64,000 nucleotides of DNA, taken from positions 186,001 through 250,000 of the forward strand of contig CANFOM010000001.1 in the NCBI GenBank assembly GCA_947448725.1, in the 5' to 3' direction. Source of the DNA: Bacteroidota bacterium. Its GTDB lineage: Bacteria > Bacteroidota > Bacteroidia > Chitinophagales > Chitinophagaceae. A model generated the notes under the pieces. That model was not told the DNA's origin. It saw nothing but the letters and a program-made list of their open reading frames with translations, and ran no database searches. Position 1 is the stretch's first letter. Each line of letters begins with the position of its first letter. Shown here in pieces: positions 1-9,222 of this stretch. A program made the position numbers and the translations under genes.

Positions 1-1
1 A

Positions 2-730
2 ATTAAAAAAGTACTGCATCAAATTGTTTCTTTAAATCCAAAGCCAGGCGCAGAAACGGGGCATATGAGTGAAGCAGATAAATACATCATTCCCGATTTT
101 ACAGTTTTAATCAATAATGCAAAATTAGAATTGATTTTAAATAGCAGAAATGCGCCCCCTTTGGTGATTAGCGATGATTACAAATTAATGTTAAAGGAAT
201 ATGACAGAGGCAATAAACAAGACAAGGCTCAAAAAGAAGCTGTATTTTTTTTAAAACAAAAAATTGATGCGGCTAAATGGTTTATTGAAATGATTTTGCA
301 AAGACAACAAACCCTTTTGAAGACCATGAATTCTATTTTGATTCATCAGGAAGCTTTTTTTATGAGTGGGGACACGACTAAATTGAGGCCTATGATATTA
401 AAAGACATTGCCGAAAAAACTAATTTAGATGTTTCTACCGTGAGCAGGGTAGCCAATAGTAAATATGTACAAACCGAATTTGGCACTTTCTTATTGAAAT
501 ATTTTTTTAGTGAATCATTGACTACCGATTCTGGCGAAGAAGTGAGTACCAAAGAGGTAAAAGCAATTTTAGAAGAATTGTTGGAATCGGAAGACAAGCA
601 TAAACCTTTTAGTGATGATGAATTAACAGAACAATTGCAAGAAAAAGGGTATAATATTGCTAGGAGGACTGTAGCAAAGTATAGAGAACAATTAAATATT
701 CCGGTGGCTAGGTTAAGAAAAGAACTCTAG
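2..730 (+). CDS. rpoN: RNA polymerase sigma-54 factor RpoN (3' part, cut by window edge)
   Basis: This is the C-terminal part of sigma-54, the alternative sigma factor that binds -24/-12 promoters and needs an enhancer-binding ATPase. The reading frame is open back to base 2, so the true start lies outside the window; the first ATG at 65 is internal. Visible parts are the LNPKPG segment of the core-binding region, a helix-turn-helix (KDIAEKTNLDVSTVSRV), and the RpoN box ARRTVAKYRE near the C-terminus, which reads the -24 element. The length and order fit the last 240 or so residues of a normal protein of about 480-500. A membrane protein and an MMPL transporter follow closely on the same strand, but nothing ties their roles to sigma-54. 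Confidence 0.96.
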   Translation: MKKVLHQIVSLNPKPGAETGHMSEADKYIIPDFTVLINNAKLELILNSRNAPPLVISDDYKLMLKEYDRGNKQDKAQKEAVFFLKQKIDAAKWFIEMILQRQQTLLKTMNSILIHQEAFFMSGDTTKLRPMILKDIAEKTNLDVSTVSRVANSKYVQTEFGTFLLKYFFSESLTTDSGEEVSTKEVKAILEELLESEDKHKPFSDDELTEQLQEKGYNIARRTVAKYREQLNIPVARLRKEL

Positions 731-746
731 CTCAATAGTAAAATAC

Positions 747-1385
747 ATGGAAAACAAAGCACCCAAGCCACTTACCTATATTGCTAATGCAATTTCTTAT
801 GTATTTCATCCCTTATTTATACCTACTTATTTTTTTATTTACTTAATGTATTTGATGCCCTATGAATTTGCGGGTATCACCGACTGGCAATTAAAACTAA
901 AACTGTTTAGTGTATTTTGGCTAACTGCTTTTTTCCCAGCCTTTGCCGTATTTTTATTATGGAGACTAAAGTTAAGTGACAGTATTTTTTTACGTACACG
1001 AAAAGAAAGAATTATACCCTATGTCATTACCATGTTCTTTTATTGGTGGATGTATTATTTAAGTAGAAATTTTACCGATCAGCCTTTGGCATTAAAGTAT
1101 TTTTATTTTGGTATTTTTATCGCTAGTGCTATTGGACTAACTGTCAATAATTTTATAAAAGTAAGTTTGCATGCCATGGGTATCAGCGGGTTACTCACGG
1201 CCGTTGTGTTGGTTGGGTTTTATTATCCAGTAAATAACTTAGCTTGGATTTTAATGGCTATTGTATTTACTGCATTGGTGGTTAGTGCAAGAATGGTGGT
1301 GAGCGACCATACCAAAAACGAATTAATTGTTGGGTTTGCCATAGGCCTGCTTACACAAGTAGCTGCTTTTTTATGGATAATATAA
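747..1385 (+). CDS. Multi-spanning membrane protein with a degenerate PAP2-phosphatase signature
   Basis: This 212-residue, very hydrophobic protein has about six predicted membrane helices. The C-terminal half resembles a PAP2 (lipid phosphate phosphatase) core. KVSLHAMG (His142) stands where the PSGH motif would be, and AR-x5-H (Arg182, His188) followed by Glu192 resembles the SR-x5-H-x3-D motif. The first motif, KX6RP, is not clear. The likely role is therefore a phosphatidylglycerol-phosphate, undecaprenyl-pyrophosphate or similar membrane phosphatase, or a non-catalytic relative. It lies 16 bases after rpoN and 16 bases before the MMPL transporter, so all three may share a transcript. 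The ATG follows without a Shine-Dalgarno, as is usual in this phylum. Confidence 0.6.
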   Translation: MENKAPKPLTYIANAISYVFHPLFIPTYFFIYLMYLMPYEFAGITDWQLKLKLFSVFWLTAFFPAFAVFLLWRLKLSDSIFLRTRKERIIPYVITMFFYWWMYYLSRNFTDQPLALKYFYFGIFIASAIGLTVNNFIKVSLHAMGISGLLTAVVLVGFYYPVNNLAWILMAIVFTALVVSARMVVSDHTKNELIVGFAIGLLTQVAAFLWII

Positions 1386-1401
1386 TTTTAAACAAAAGAG
1401 T

Positions 1402-3720
1402 ATGTGGCAAAAACTTGGCCAATTTATAGTTAGATTTAAAATAACGTCCTTAATCGTATTAGGCCTAGTTACTTTAATCATGGGCTATTTTGCTATTCAA
1501 GTAAAATTGAGTTATGAGTTTACTAAAGCCATTCCAGAAGACAATCCTAAATTCATCATTTATAAAAATTTTGTTAAGAAATTTGGAGTAGACGGCACTA
1601 CCGTGGTGGTTGGATTTCAGACAGACAGCCTTTATACCCGACCGGTTTTTAATGCTGTTTATGATTTACATCAATCTTTAAAGAAAATCCCAGGGGTAAC
1701 AGAAGTGCTTAGCTTGCCTTATGCCTATACTATTGCTAAAGATAGTTTGCAAGCAAAATTTATCCCGCATAAAATTTTCAATGCTCCTTATAGCAATGAT
1801 TCAATTTTATTAAAGGATCATGCAAGCTTAGCGCAACTGCCTTTTTATAAAAATTTATTGTACAATCCTTCTAGCCATGCTTATATTATGGCGGTTAGTT
1901 TTAACCCAGACTCCATTAATAGTGGGGCTAGGTCGCATATTATTTCGATGCTCCAAGAAAGACTTAATTTTTTTACACAACAGACTAAATTAACGGTACA
2001 TATTAGTGGACTGCCTTATATTAGAACTGTCTTGGCAGATCGAATAAAAAAAGAAATGCTCTGGTTTTTAATAGGTTCCTTATTGTTATCGGCCATTACC
2101 TTGTTGTTATTTTTCAGGTCCATCTCTGCTACACTATTAAGTTTGTCGGTAGTGTTGATGGGCGTTATTTGGAGTTTTGGAACCATGGTATTGATGGGTC
2201 AAAAAATTACTTTACTAACTGCATTGATACCACCATTGATAGTGGTGATTGGCATACCCAATTGCATTTATTTTTTAAATAAGTACCACACTTCTTATAA
2301 AGAGACCCGAAATAAAGAAGAAGCTATTGTGCAAATGGTGAGTAGAATGGGCATTGTTACTTTATTTTGTAATATTACAGCAGCCATTGGTTTTTTTGTA
2401 TTTGCTTTTACAAAAAGCCCTTTATTAAAAGAATTTGGATGGGTGTCGGGGCTAAATATTATGGCGCTGTTTTTTATTAGTTTATTCTTTATACCGCCAG
2501 TGCTTACTTATTTAGAGGCGCCACAACCTAAACATGTTAAATATTTAGACAATAAGTATTTGGAACAGATTTTGGTTAAAATTGAAAAATGGACTTTTCA
2601 TCATACTAAATGGGTTTTTGGAATTACTTTAGTTTTTGTAATTATTTCTTTATTAGGCGTGATGCATATAAAGAAGGAAGCGTTTATAGTAGATGATTTG
2701 CCTAAAAAAGATCAACTATACACCGATTTGAAATGGTTTGAAAAAGAAGGGGGTGGAGTGATGCCTTTGGAAATAATTGTTGACACCAAAAAAAGGAATG
2801 GCTTACTAAAAAGTATACATCCATTGGAAGACATAGAAGCATTACAAGTGTATTTAAGCCAACAACCCGAATTGGGAAAGCCTATTGGTTTGTTAGATGG
2901 AATTAAATTTGCCAAGCAGGCATTTTATGATGGCGATAGCCTTGCTTATGCGGTACCTACCACTACCGAAATGGCTTTTATAGCACCTTATTTACAATTT
3001 AATAAAGTAGATACGGGCGTAAAGACTGGTCCTGCGCAATTGCTTAATAAATTTATTGATAAGGATAAAAGCCAAACAAGAGTCAGTGTCAATATGAAAG
3101 ATATTGGTAGTGCTCAATTACCCATTTTTTTAAAAAAATTAGATAGTGCTACAAAATCAATTTTTGACAGTAGTAAATACAATATAGAAATTACAGGGAG
3201 TAGTGTTACTTTTTTAGAAGGAAGTAATTTTATAATTACAGGACTAGGCGAATCTATTTTTTGGGCTTTTTTACTCATCGCTTTGTGTATGTTATTTTTA
3301 TTTAGATCCTTCCCTATATTGATGTGCTCTTTATTGCCTAATATAGTCCCATTATTGATCACAGCTGGAGTGATGGGATGGATAGGAGTATCTTTAAAAC
3401 CATCTACGGTATTGGTTTTTAGCGTGGCATTAGGAATAGCCATTGATGTAACTATTCGGTTTTTAATAAATTACAAACAGGAATTACCTCGCTTAAACCA
3501 TCAAGTTAATAATACTTTAGTACAAACCATCAAGCATACGGGTATCAGTATTATGTATACGTCTATGGTATTGGTGGCAGGCTTTGTTATTTTTTGTTTC
3601 AGTGATTTTGGAGGTACCAAAGCCTTAGGTTGGCTTACTTCATTAACTTTAGTGGTAAGCACTTTTACTAATTTAATATTGCTGCCTGCTTTAATAAAGA
3701 CTTTTATTAAGCAAAAATAA
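1402..3720 (+). CDS. MMPL/RND-superfamily transporter
   Basis: This 772-residue inner-membrane protein has the duplicated RND layout: one N-terminal helix, a periplasmic domain (about residues 35-215), a five-to-six-helix bundle (about 216-370), a helix near 405-420, a second periplasmic domain (about 425-620) and a second bundle (about 625-770). It resembles the smaller MMPL/patched-like exporters of Bacteroidota, which move lipids or hydrophobic compounds using the proton gradient; the substrate cannot be read from sequence. The second bundle keeps the acidic helix-4 residue (Asp682 in GIAIDVTIRF). The equivalent place in the first bundle is Asn287 (GIPNCIYFLNKY). No membrane-fusion or TolC partner is adjacent, arguing against a classical tripartite pump. 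Confidence 0.85.
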   Translation: MWQKLGQFIVRFKITSLIVLGLVTLIMGYFAIQVKLSYEFTKAIPEDNPKFIIYKNFVKKFGVDGTTVVVGFQTDSLYTRPVFNAVYDLHQSLKKIPGVTEVLSLPYAYTIAKDSLQAKFIPHKIFNAPYSNDSILLKDHASLAQLPFYKNLLYNPSSHAYIMAVSFNPDSINSGARSHIISMLQERLNFFTQQTKLTVHISGLPYIRTVLADRIKKEMLWFLIGSLLLSAITLLLFFRSISATLLSLSVVLMGVIWSFGTMVLMGQKITLLTALIPPLIVVIGIPNCIYFLNKYHTSYKETRNKEEAIVQMVSRMGIVTLFCNITAAIGFFVFAFTKSPLLKEFGWVSGLNIMALFFISLFFIPPVLTYLEAPQPKHVKYLDNKYLEQILVKIEKWTFHHTKWVFGITLVFVIISLLGVMHIKKEAFIVDDLPKKDQLYTDLKWFEKEGGGVMPLEIIVDTKKRNGLLKSIHPLEDIEALQVYLSQQPELGKPIGLLDGIKFAKQAFYDGDSLAYAVPTTTEMAFIAPYLQFNKVDTGVKTGPAQLLNKFIDKDKSQTRVSVNMKDIGSAQLPIFLKKLDSATKSIFDSSKYNIEITGSSVTFLEGSNFIITGLGESIFWAFLLIALCMLFLFRSFPILMCSLLPNIVPLLITAGVMGWIGVSLKPSTVLVFSVALGIAIDVTIRFLINYKQELPRLNHQVNNTLVQTIKHTGISIMYTSMVLVAGFVIFCFSDFGGTKALGWLTSLTLVVSTFTNLILLPALIKTFIKQK

Positions 3721-3746
3721 AATGCTTGGCTTTTCCTATGATGACA

Positions 3747-4883
3747 TTATTGTAAAATCCCAGCCAATGTTTCTTGTAAAGCTTGCCCTCTTAATTCTGT
3801 TGCTATAATTTTTCCAGTAGGATCTAATAGTACATTAAAAGGGATGCCTTCAATTTGGTAAGCGCCTACGACAATGCTTTCCCATTTCTTCAGGTCACTA
3901 ATATGCTGCCAATTTAATTTATCTTGTTTAATGGCTTCTATCCAGCTTTCTTTGTTTTCATCGAGAGATACACCCAACACTGTAAAATTTTTATGCTTAT
4001 ATTTTTCAAAAGCTGCTACTACATTTGGATTTTCTCCTCTGCAAGGACCACACCAACTTGCCCAAAAGTCTACTAATACATATTTCCCACGCAAACTGCT
4101 TAGGGATATAATTTTTCCATTGGGGTCTGCTAATGAAATTTCAGGAGCTATATTGCCTACACTTGCTGCTGCAGCTTTTGTATTGGACTGTACTTGTGTA
4201 GTTAATAATGCCACAAATTCCACCAAGGGAGCTGCCTTTGTTTTTTCTGCAGCTGCTTTGGCTAGTGCTAATACCTTGGCCGATTCCATGGACCTCAAGC
4301 TTAAACCTAGGGTATAATAAATAATCGCTGGGCTTGTTGAACTAGTAATATTATTTTCTACAAAACTATTTAAATCATTAATTTTTTTAATTCTTTGTTC
4401 TTGTAACCAGAAAATACTACTATCCTTAGCCTTTTGTTTTTGCAAGGCATCTAAATTGTATAAAGTTGAAAATAAAGAGGAATCCTTTTTGCGATATTGA
4501 GTTAAAAAATCTAGCATTGCGTTGCTATTTTTAGAGCCTTTTACTTTATACGCTTGATAATTTTCTGCATCTGCATTGATTTGAATATTTTCTTCATCAT
4601 TGATAAATATTATTTCTAAATCTTTCTCAGTAGCCAATCTGTAGATGCCTTCTTGCTTGGCTATAAATCTAAAGGCGTAATTACCCTCCTTGTCCAAAGT
4701 GGTGGAATCTAGGGTTACGATGGGTTTGCCGCCATAGGGCACCTCTTGTAACATCAATTTACTATTGGCAGCATGTTGAATTTGCCCTGTCACTGAGAAA
4801 GTGGCTTCGCTAGATTTTTTTTTGCAACCAGCAAATAGGAGTAGGGTACTTAATAAGATGGTTGAAATTCTTTTAATAGACAT
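3747..4883 (-). CDS. TlpA-family thioredoxin-like lipoprotein
   Basis: This is a 378-residue predicted lipoprotein: the N-terminus is a signal peptide ending in the lipobox LFAGC (Cys20) followed by lysines. Residues about 28-115 look like the DUF4369 beta domain often fused to such proteins, then comes a helical linker. A thioredoxin fold of the AhpC/TSA-redoxin type starts near 245, with active site WCGPC (Cys278 and Cys281). These proteins reduce disulfides or act in c-type cytochrome maturation or oxidative protection in the periplasm; the specific client is unknown. The gene is the last of a minus-strand run alaS-gatB-tlpA with gaps of 28 and 36 bases, so it may be cotranscribed. It converges on the MMPL gene with no clear hairpin between them. 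Confidence 0.9.
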   Translation of the reverse strand: MSIKRISTILLSTLLLFAGCKKKSSEATFSVTGQIQHAANSKLMLQEVPYGGKPIVTLDSTTLDKEGNYAFRFIAKQEGIYRLATEKDLEIIFINDEENIQINADAENYQAYKVKGSKNSNAMLDFLTQYRKKDSSLFSTLYNLDALQKQKAKDSSIFWLQEQRIKKINDLNSFVENNITSSTSPAIIYYTLGLSLRSMESAKVLALAKAAAEKTKAAPLVEFVALLTTQVQSNTKAAAASVGNIAPEISLADPNGKIISLSSLRGKYVLVDFWASWCGPCRGENPNVVAAFEKYKHKNFTVLGVSLDENKESWIEAIKQDKLNWQHISDLKKWESIVVGAYQIEGIPFNVLLDPTGKIIATELRGQALQETLAGILQ

Positions 4884-4919
4884 ATTTAAATATTTTTAAA
4901 TAATTGGATTGATTTTTGT

Positions 4920-6377
4920 TTATTCTGCTAATTTTTTTTCAAGCAGTTGCGTGCTTAATTTTGGGTCGGCTTTCCCTTGGCTTATTTTTTTCACTTCCCC
5001 TACGAATAAACCTATTAAACCTTTTTTTCCTTTTTTATATTCAGTTACTTTATCAGGATGTTTTGCTAATACTTCATTCACCCATTGTTCTATTTCATCG
5101 GCCGAATTGGATTGTAGTAAATTATGCTGCTCGGCATACGTTAATGGGGATTGAGGTTGCTCAATAATTTCTTTCAATATTTTATTACTCGCAACAGAAA
5201 AATTTAATTGATTGTTTTCAACCATTTCTATTAATGCTGCTATATACGGCAGTGCCAAGCTAAGTTTTTCATAACTATTACTAGACTCATTCAGATAGGA
5301 TCTTATAGGGCCTAAAATCCAATTGGCAATAGACTTGTAATGCGTACTTAATTTTGTCAATTGAATAAAAAACGCTGTTTCTTCTTTGTTTTCACTTAAT
5401 TGCTCAACGTCGTAGTCGGAAAGTTTAAAAGACTTAGTCCATTCAATTTGTAATTCATTGGGCAATGCGGGTAATTTCAACCTTAAGGCTTCAATACTTT
5501 CATTGGTTAAATGAAAGGGCGCTAAATCGGGATCGGGGAAATACCTATAATCATTAGCATCTTCCTTATCTCTAATAGAGAAAGTGGTATCGTTGTTGGC
5601 ATCAAAACTTCTTGTTTGTTGAATAATGGTACCGCCTGTTTCAGTAATCTCAATAAGCCTTTCAATTTCATATTGAATAGCTTTCTTAATATTTCGTATC
5701 GAGTTTAAATTTTTGATTTCGACCCTGGTGCCCAGTTTTTTTTCTCCTTGCAAACGAATAGAAATGTTGGCATCACATCTTAAACTACCTTCTTCCATAT
5801 TGCCATCACATACCCCTAACCACCTTACTAATTTTCTAATTTCAGTTACAAATAAAAAGGCTTCTTCGGCCGAATGCAAACAAGGTTCAGTCACTAATTC
5901 AATTAAGGGCGTGCCTGCTCTGTTTAAATCAATCATCGTAGCTGTGTCAGAAATATCATGAATACTTTTCCCTGCATCTTCTTCTAAATGAATTCGATTC
6001 AATTGAATACTTTTAACACCAGCAGGTGTTTTTATATTTACAGTACCCCCAACACAAATAGGGGTTGTGTGTTGTGAAATTTGATATCCTTTTGGTAAGT
6101 CGGGATAAAAATAATTTTTTCTAGCGAAGTAGTTATTTTTTTCAATAGCACATCCGCAGGCTAGTCCCATGGTAATAGCATATTCAACAGCTTTCTCATT
6201 GGTTTTTGGTAAAGTGCCGGGATGCCCCATCGTGATGGGGCTAATTTGCGTATTGGGTGCTGCACCAAAATCGGTTGCATCTCCACAAAACAATTTGCTA
6301 TGGGTAGCCAATTGCGCATGTATTTCTAAGCCAATAACAGCTTCGTATTTAGAAGATGGAGTAACCGTTTGCATCAT
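4920..6377 (-). CDS. gatB: Asp-tRNA(Asn)/Glu-tRNA(Gln) amidotransferase subunit B
   Basis: GatB is the kinase/transamidase subunit that activates mischarged Glu-tRNA(Gln) or Asp-tRNA(Asn) so that ammonia from GatA can amidate it. The 485-residue protein carries the family hallmarks: YEAVIGLEIHAQL at the N-terminus, ARKNYFYPDLPKGYQISQ, DLNRAGTPLIELVTEP, and a C-terminal GatB/YqeY tail domain needed for tRNA binding. Three of the four cysteines of the classical zinc site are absent (FCGDATDFGAAPNT, then ISPIT instead of CPVC), which is usual for Bacteroidota. Two adjacent ATG codons, at 6377 and 6374, are possible starts. GatA and GatC are not in the window, so the subunits are encoded apart. 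Confidence 0.97.
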   Translation of the reverse strand: MMQTVTPSSKYEAVIGLEIHAQLATHSKLFCGDATDFGAAPNTQISPITMGHPGTLPKTNEKAVEYAITMGLACGCAIEKNNYFARKNYFYPDLPKGYQISQHTTPICVGGTVNIKTPAGVKSIQLNRIHLEEDAGKSIHDISDTATMIDLNRAGTPLIELVTEPCLHSAEEAFLFVTEIRKLVRWLGVCDGNMEEGSLRCDANISIRLQGEKKLGTRVEIKNLNSIRNIKKAIQYEIERLIEITETGGTIIQQTRSFDANNDTTFSIRDKEDANDYRYFPDPDLAPFHLTNESIEALRLKLPALPNELQIEWTKSFKLSDYDVEQLSENKEETAFFIQLTKLSTHYKSIANWILGPIRSYLNESSNSYEKLSLALPYIAALIEMVENNQLNFSVASNKILKEIIEQPQSPLTYAEQHNLLQSNSADEIEQWVNEVLAKHPDKVTEYKKGKKGLIGLFVGEVKKISQGKADPKLSTQLLEKKLAE

Positions 6378-6405
6378 AATATAAAAGTACCTTTTTTGTG
6401 ATTGA

Positions 6406-9099
6406 CTAGAGCATTCCTTTTACGACTTCAATGACTTTGTCCAATTGAGTGGCGTCTTGCCCACCAGCTGCTGCTAATGTTTTTTGACCACCCCCGCCTC
6501 CTTTAATAAGTGGAGCAATCTTATCTTTAATTATTTGAGGAGCTTGCCAATTTTTTTCATTGGCTAAGCTTTCATTGATTGAAATAGCCACAGCTGCTTT
6601 TCCTTCTACTTCATTGACTAAAACTACCAAGGTATTGGGTTGGGTAGCAACCAATAGTTGTGCTAATTTTTTTAAATGGTCACTGCTTTTTAATGGAATG
6701 CTTGTTCCTAAAAATTGAACTCCATTGATAGTTGTAAATTGACTACGATAAGTTTCTAATAAACTATTAACCAATCCTGCTTCTTGGCTTTCTACTTTTT
6801 TAAACAATTCTTTTTGTTTGGATTGCAAATCTAAAATAGTATCATTCAAAACATCTATGGAGCTTGTTTCAGTCCATTCGGGCGCTTTAAAAGCAATAGA
6901 CAATTGATTGGCTAATGTAGCACAAGCTTCCGTCAATTGCACGATTTGCTTATGTAGCTTTTCATTTATTTCTGTCAGATAAAGTTGAGCTGCAACGCCT
7001 ACTACTGCTTCGATTCTTCTTACACCTGCTGCGACAGAAGCTTCTGCTTTTAAAATAAAATGTTCAATCTCTCCAGTATGAGCTACATGGGTTCCGCCAC
7101 ACAATTCTATTGAATAAGCAGGATCCATTACTACCACACGTACTTTATCTCCATATTTTTCTCCAAACAAAGCCATCGCGCCAAGCTGGATGGCTTCCTC
7201 CTTATTCATTTCCTTGATCACCACTGGTATATTTTCTTGTATTTTGACATTCACCATTTGTTCTACGGCTGTAATTTCTTCGGGGGTCATTTTTGCAAAG
7301 TGAGAAAAGTCAAATCGCAATTGTTCGGCATTCACCAAGCTTCCTTTTTGTGCTACATGTTTGCCTAATACATTTCTTAATGCTGCGTGTAATAAATGGG
7401 TGGCAGAATGATGTAGTGTAATATTTTTTCTATTAGTAACATTTACTTGCACACTTATTTTTGAACCAATGGTAGTAGGCAAGGAGTCGGTGAAATGTAT
7501 AAATAAATTATTCTCTTTTTTTGTATCTGTAACTTCTATATTGGTTCCATCTTCAAATTCAAAATTGCCTGTATCGCCCACTTGCCCTCCACTTTCTGCA
7601 TAAAATGGAGTCTCGCTGATGACCCATTGATAAGCCTCTTTGCCTTTTGCCTTTACTTTACGGTATTTTATTACGGTAGCATTGGCAGAAGTAGCAGTAT
7701 AGCCTATGAATTTTGTTTCTGTGTCAGGATTTACTTGCACCCAATCTCCGGTATCAATAGCAGTGGCTGCGCGGCTTCTGTTTTTTTGTTGCAACATTTC
7801 TTTTTCAAAACCAGATTCATCCACCTGCAATTCATTTTCATTAGCAATCAATCTGGTTAAATCTACAGGAAATCCAAAAGTGTCAAATAGCTCAAATACC
7901 AACTTGCCTTCGATGGTAGATTTTTTTGCATGAGTTGCAATAATATCATCCATGCGCTTTAATCCTTTTTCTAATGTTCTTAAGAAACCTTCTTCTTCTT
8001 CTTTGACCACTTTGCTTACAAAATCTAATTGCCCTTTTAATTCAGGAAATACATGTTCAAATTGCTCCGCCAATAAAGGCATTAATTGATGTAATAATGG
8101 ATGTTTGTAATCGAGGTAGGAATAATAATACCTTACAGCTCTTCTTAAAATTCTTCGAATGACATAACCTGCCCCTGTATTGGCGGGTAGTTGACCGTCG
8201 GCAATAGTAAAAGCGATGGCTCTAATATGGTCGGCAAGAACTCTGAAAGCAACAGCTTGTTTGCTATCGCTGTAATCATAAGTTTTGTGAGTAATTTTTT
8301 CTACCGCTTCAATGGTACCCGTAAAAACATCCGTATCGTAATTGCTTTTTTTATTTTGAATCACACGTACCAATCTTTCAAAACCCATACCTGTATCCAC
8401 ATGTTTATTGGGAAGTGCTTCTAGGCTGCCATCTTTTTTTCTATTGTATTGAATAAATACGTTGTTCCATATTTCAATAACTTGAGGATGGTCTTTATTT
8501 ACTAAGTCACGACCTGGAATTTTTGCAATTTCTTCATCCGATCTCATGTCTACATGAATTTCGCTGCAAGGACCACAAGGGCCTGTATCGCCCATTTCCC
8601 AAAAATTATCTTTTTTATTGCCGTAAATTATTTTATCCTCTGATACCCACTTTTTCCAATGACGTAAGGCTTCGCTGGATGCGGGTAAATTTTCTGCGGC
8701 ATCGCCTTCAAAAACCGTTACGTATAATTTAGCTGGATCAATGCCATACACTTTGGTTAATAATTCCCAACTCCAAGCAATGGCGTCTTCTTTAAAATAA
8801 TCTCCAAAACTCCAATTGCCTAACATCTCAAACATGGTATGGTGATAGGTATCTACACCCACTTCTTCTAAATCATTGTGCTTCCCACTTACTCTTAAAC
8901 ATTTTTGGGTATCAGCTATTTTGTTATGAGTTGGTACTTGATTGCCTAAAAAGTAATCTTTGAATTGATTCATACCTGCATTGGTAAAAAGCAAGGTAGG
9001 GTCGTTTTTAACCACGATGGGCGCAGAGGGGACAATGGCATGCCCTTTAGATGCGAAAAAATCTAAAAATTGTTGTCTTATTTCGGAGCTCTTCCTCAT
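6406..9099 (-). CDS. alaS: Alanyl-tRNA synthetase
   Basis: This full-length class II synthetase (897 residues) charges tRNA(Ala). It has the N-terminal catalytic core (motif 1 region with FTNAGMNQFKDYFLG, then the GDTGPCGPCSEIH stretch), a linker, and an editing domain. The editing zinc ligands are present: HSATH (His564, His568) and CGGTHV (Cys667, His671). The C-terminal C-Ala domain has a coiled coil around residues 720-790 and a glycine-rich GGGGGGQ motif near the end. The gene diverges from the M23 peptidase gene and leads an alaS-gatB-tlpA run, coupling two translation-fidelity enzymes. No oddities in length or motifs. Confidence 0.98.
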   Translation of the reverse strand: MRKSSEIRQQFLDFFASKGHAIVPSAPIVVKNDPTLLFTNAGMNQFKDYFLGNQVPTHNKIADTQKCLRVSGKHNDLEEVGVDTYHHTMFEMLGNWSFGDYFKEDAIAWSWELLTKVYGIDPAKLYVTVFEGDAAENLPASSEALRHWKKWVSEDKIIYGNKKDNFWEMGDTGPCGPCSEIHVDMRSDEEIAKIPGRDLVNKDHPQVIEIWNNVFIQYNRKKDGSLEALPNKHVDTGMGFERLVRVIQNKKSNYDTDVFTGTIEAVEKITHKTYDYSDSKQAVAFRVLADHIRAIAFTIADGQLPANTGAGYVIRRILRRAVRYYYSYLDYKHPLLHQLMPLLAEQFEHVFPELKGQLDFVSKVVKEEEEGFLRTLEKGLKRMDDIIATHAKKSTIEGKLVFELFDTFGFPVDLTRLIANENELQVDESGFEKEMLQQKNRSRAATAIDTGDWVQVNPDTETKFIGYTATSANATVIKYRKVKAKGKEAYQWVISETPFYAESGGQVGDTGNFEFEDGTNIEVTDTKKENNLFIHFTDSLPTTIGSKISVQVNVTNRKNITLHHSATHLLHAALRNVLGKHVAQKGSLVNAEQLRFDFSHFAKMTPEEITAVEQMVNVKIQENIPVVIKEMNKEEAIQLGAMALFGEKYGDKVRVVVMDPAYSIELCGGTHVAHTGEIEHFILKAEASVAAGVRRIEAVVGVAAQLYLTEINEKLHKQIVQLTEACATLANQLSIAFKAPEWTETSSIDVLNDTILDLQSKQKELFKKVESQEAGLVNSLLETYRSQFTTINGVQFLGTSIPLKSSDHLKKLAQLLVATQPNTLVVLVNEVEGKAAVAISINESLANEKNWQAPQIIKDKIAPLIKGGGGGQKTLAAAGGQDATQLDKVIEVVKGML

Positions 9100-9134
9100 G
9101 TAGCTTAATTTTAGGCTGTGTTGGTCTTAAAAGC

Positions 9135-9142
9135 TATATTTG
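9135..9142 (+). promoter_or_regulatory. Putative -7 element TATATTTG for the M23 peptidase gene
   Basis: This is an exact match to the Bacteroidota -7 consensus TAnnTTTG in the alaS/M23 divergent region. A TTTTAG stretch lies about 19-20 bases upstream, where the -33 TTTG element would be. It would give a 5' leader of about 75 bases. The assignment rests on the motif alone. Confidence 0.35.
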
Positions 9143-9222
9143 TTATGCTTTTTTAATGTCCTCAAAGGTAAGGAATTGGGGCTTTTTTATGGCCTTTCGG
9201 GGACAAATAATAGAACATTTAG

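Noticed and set aside
4909..5167. Two plus-strand open frames over the 3' end of gatB
   Set aside because: They are antisense shadows of a clear GatB frame, with no family resemblance.
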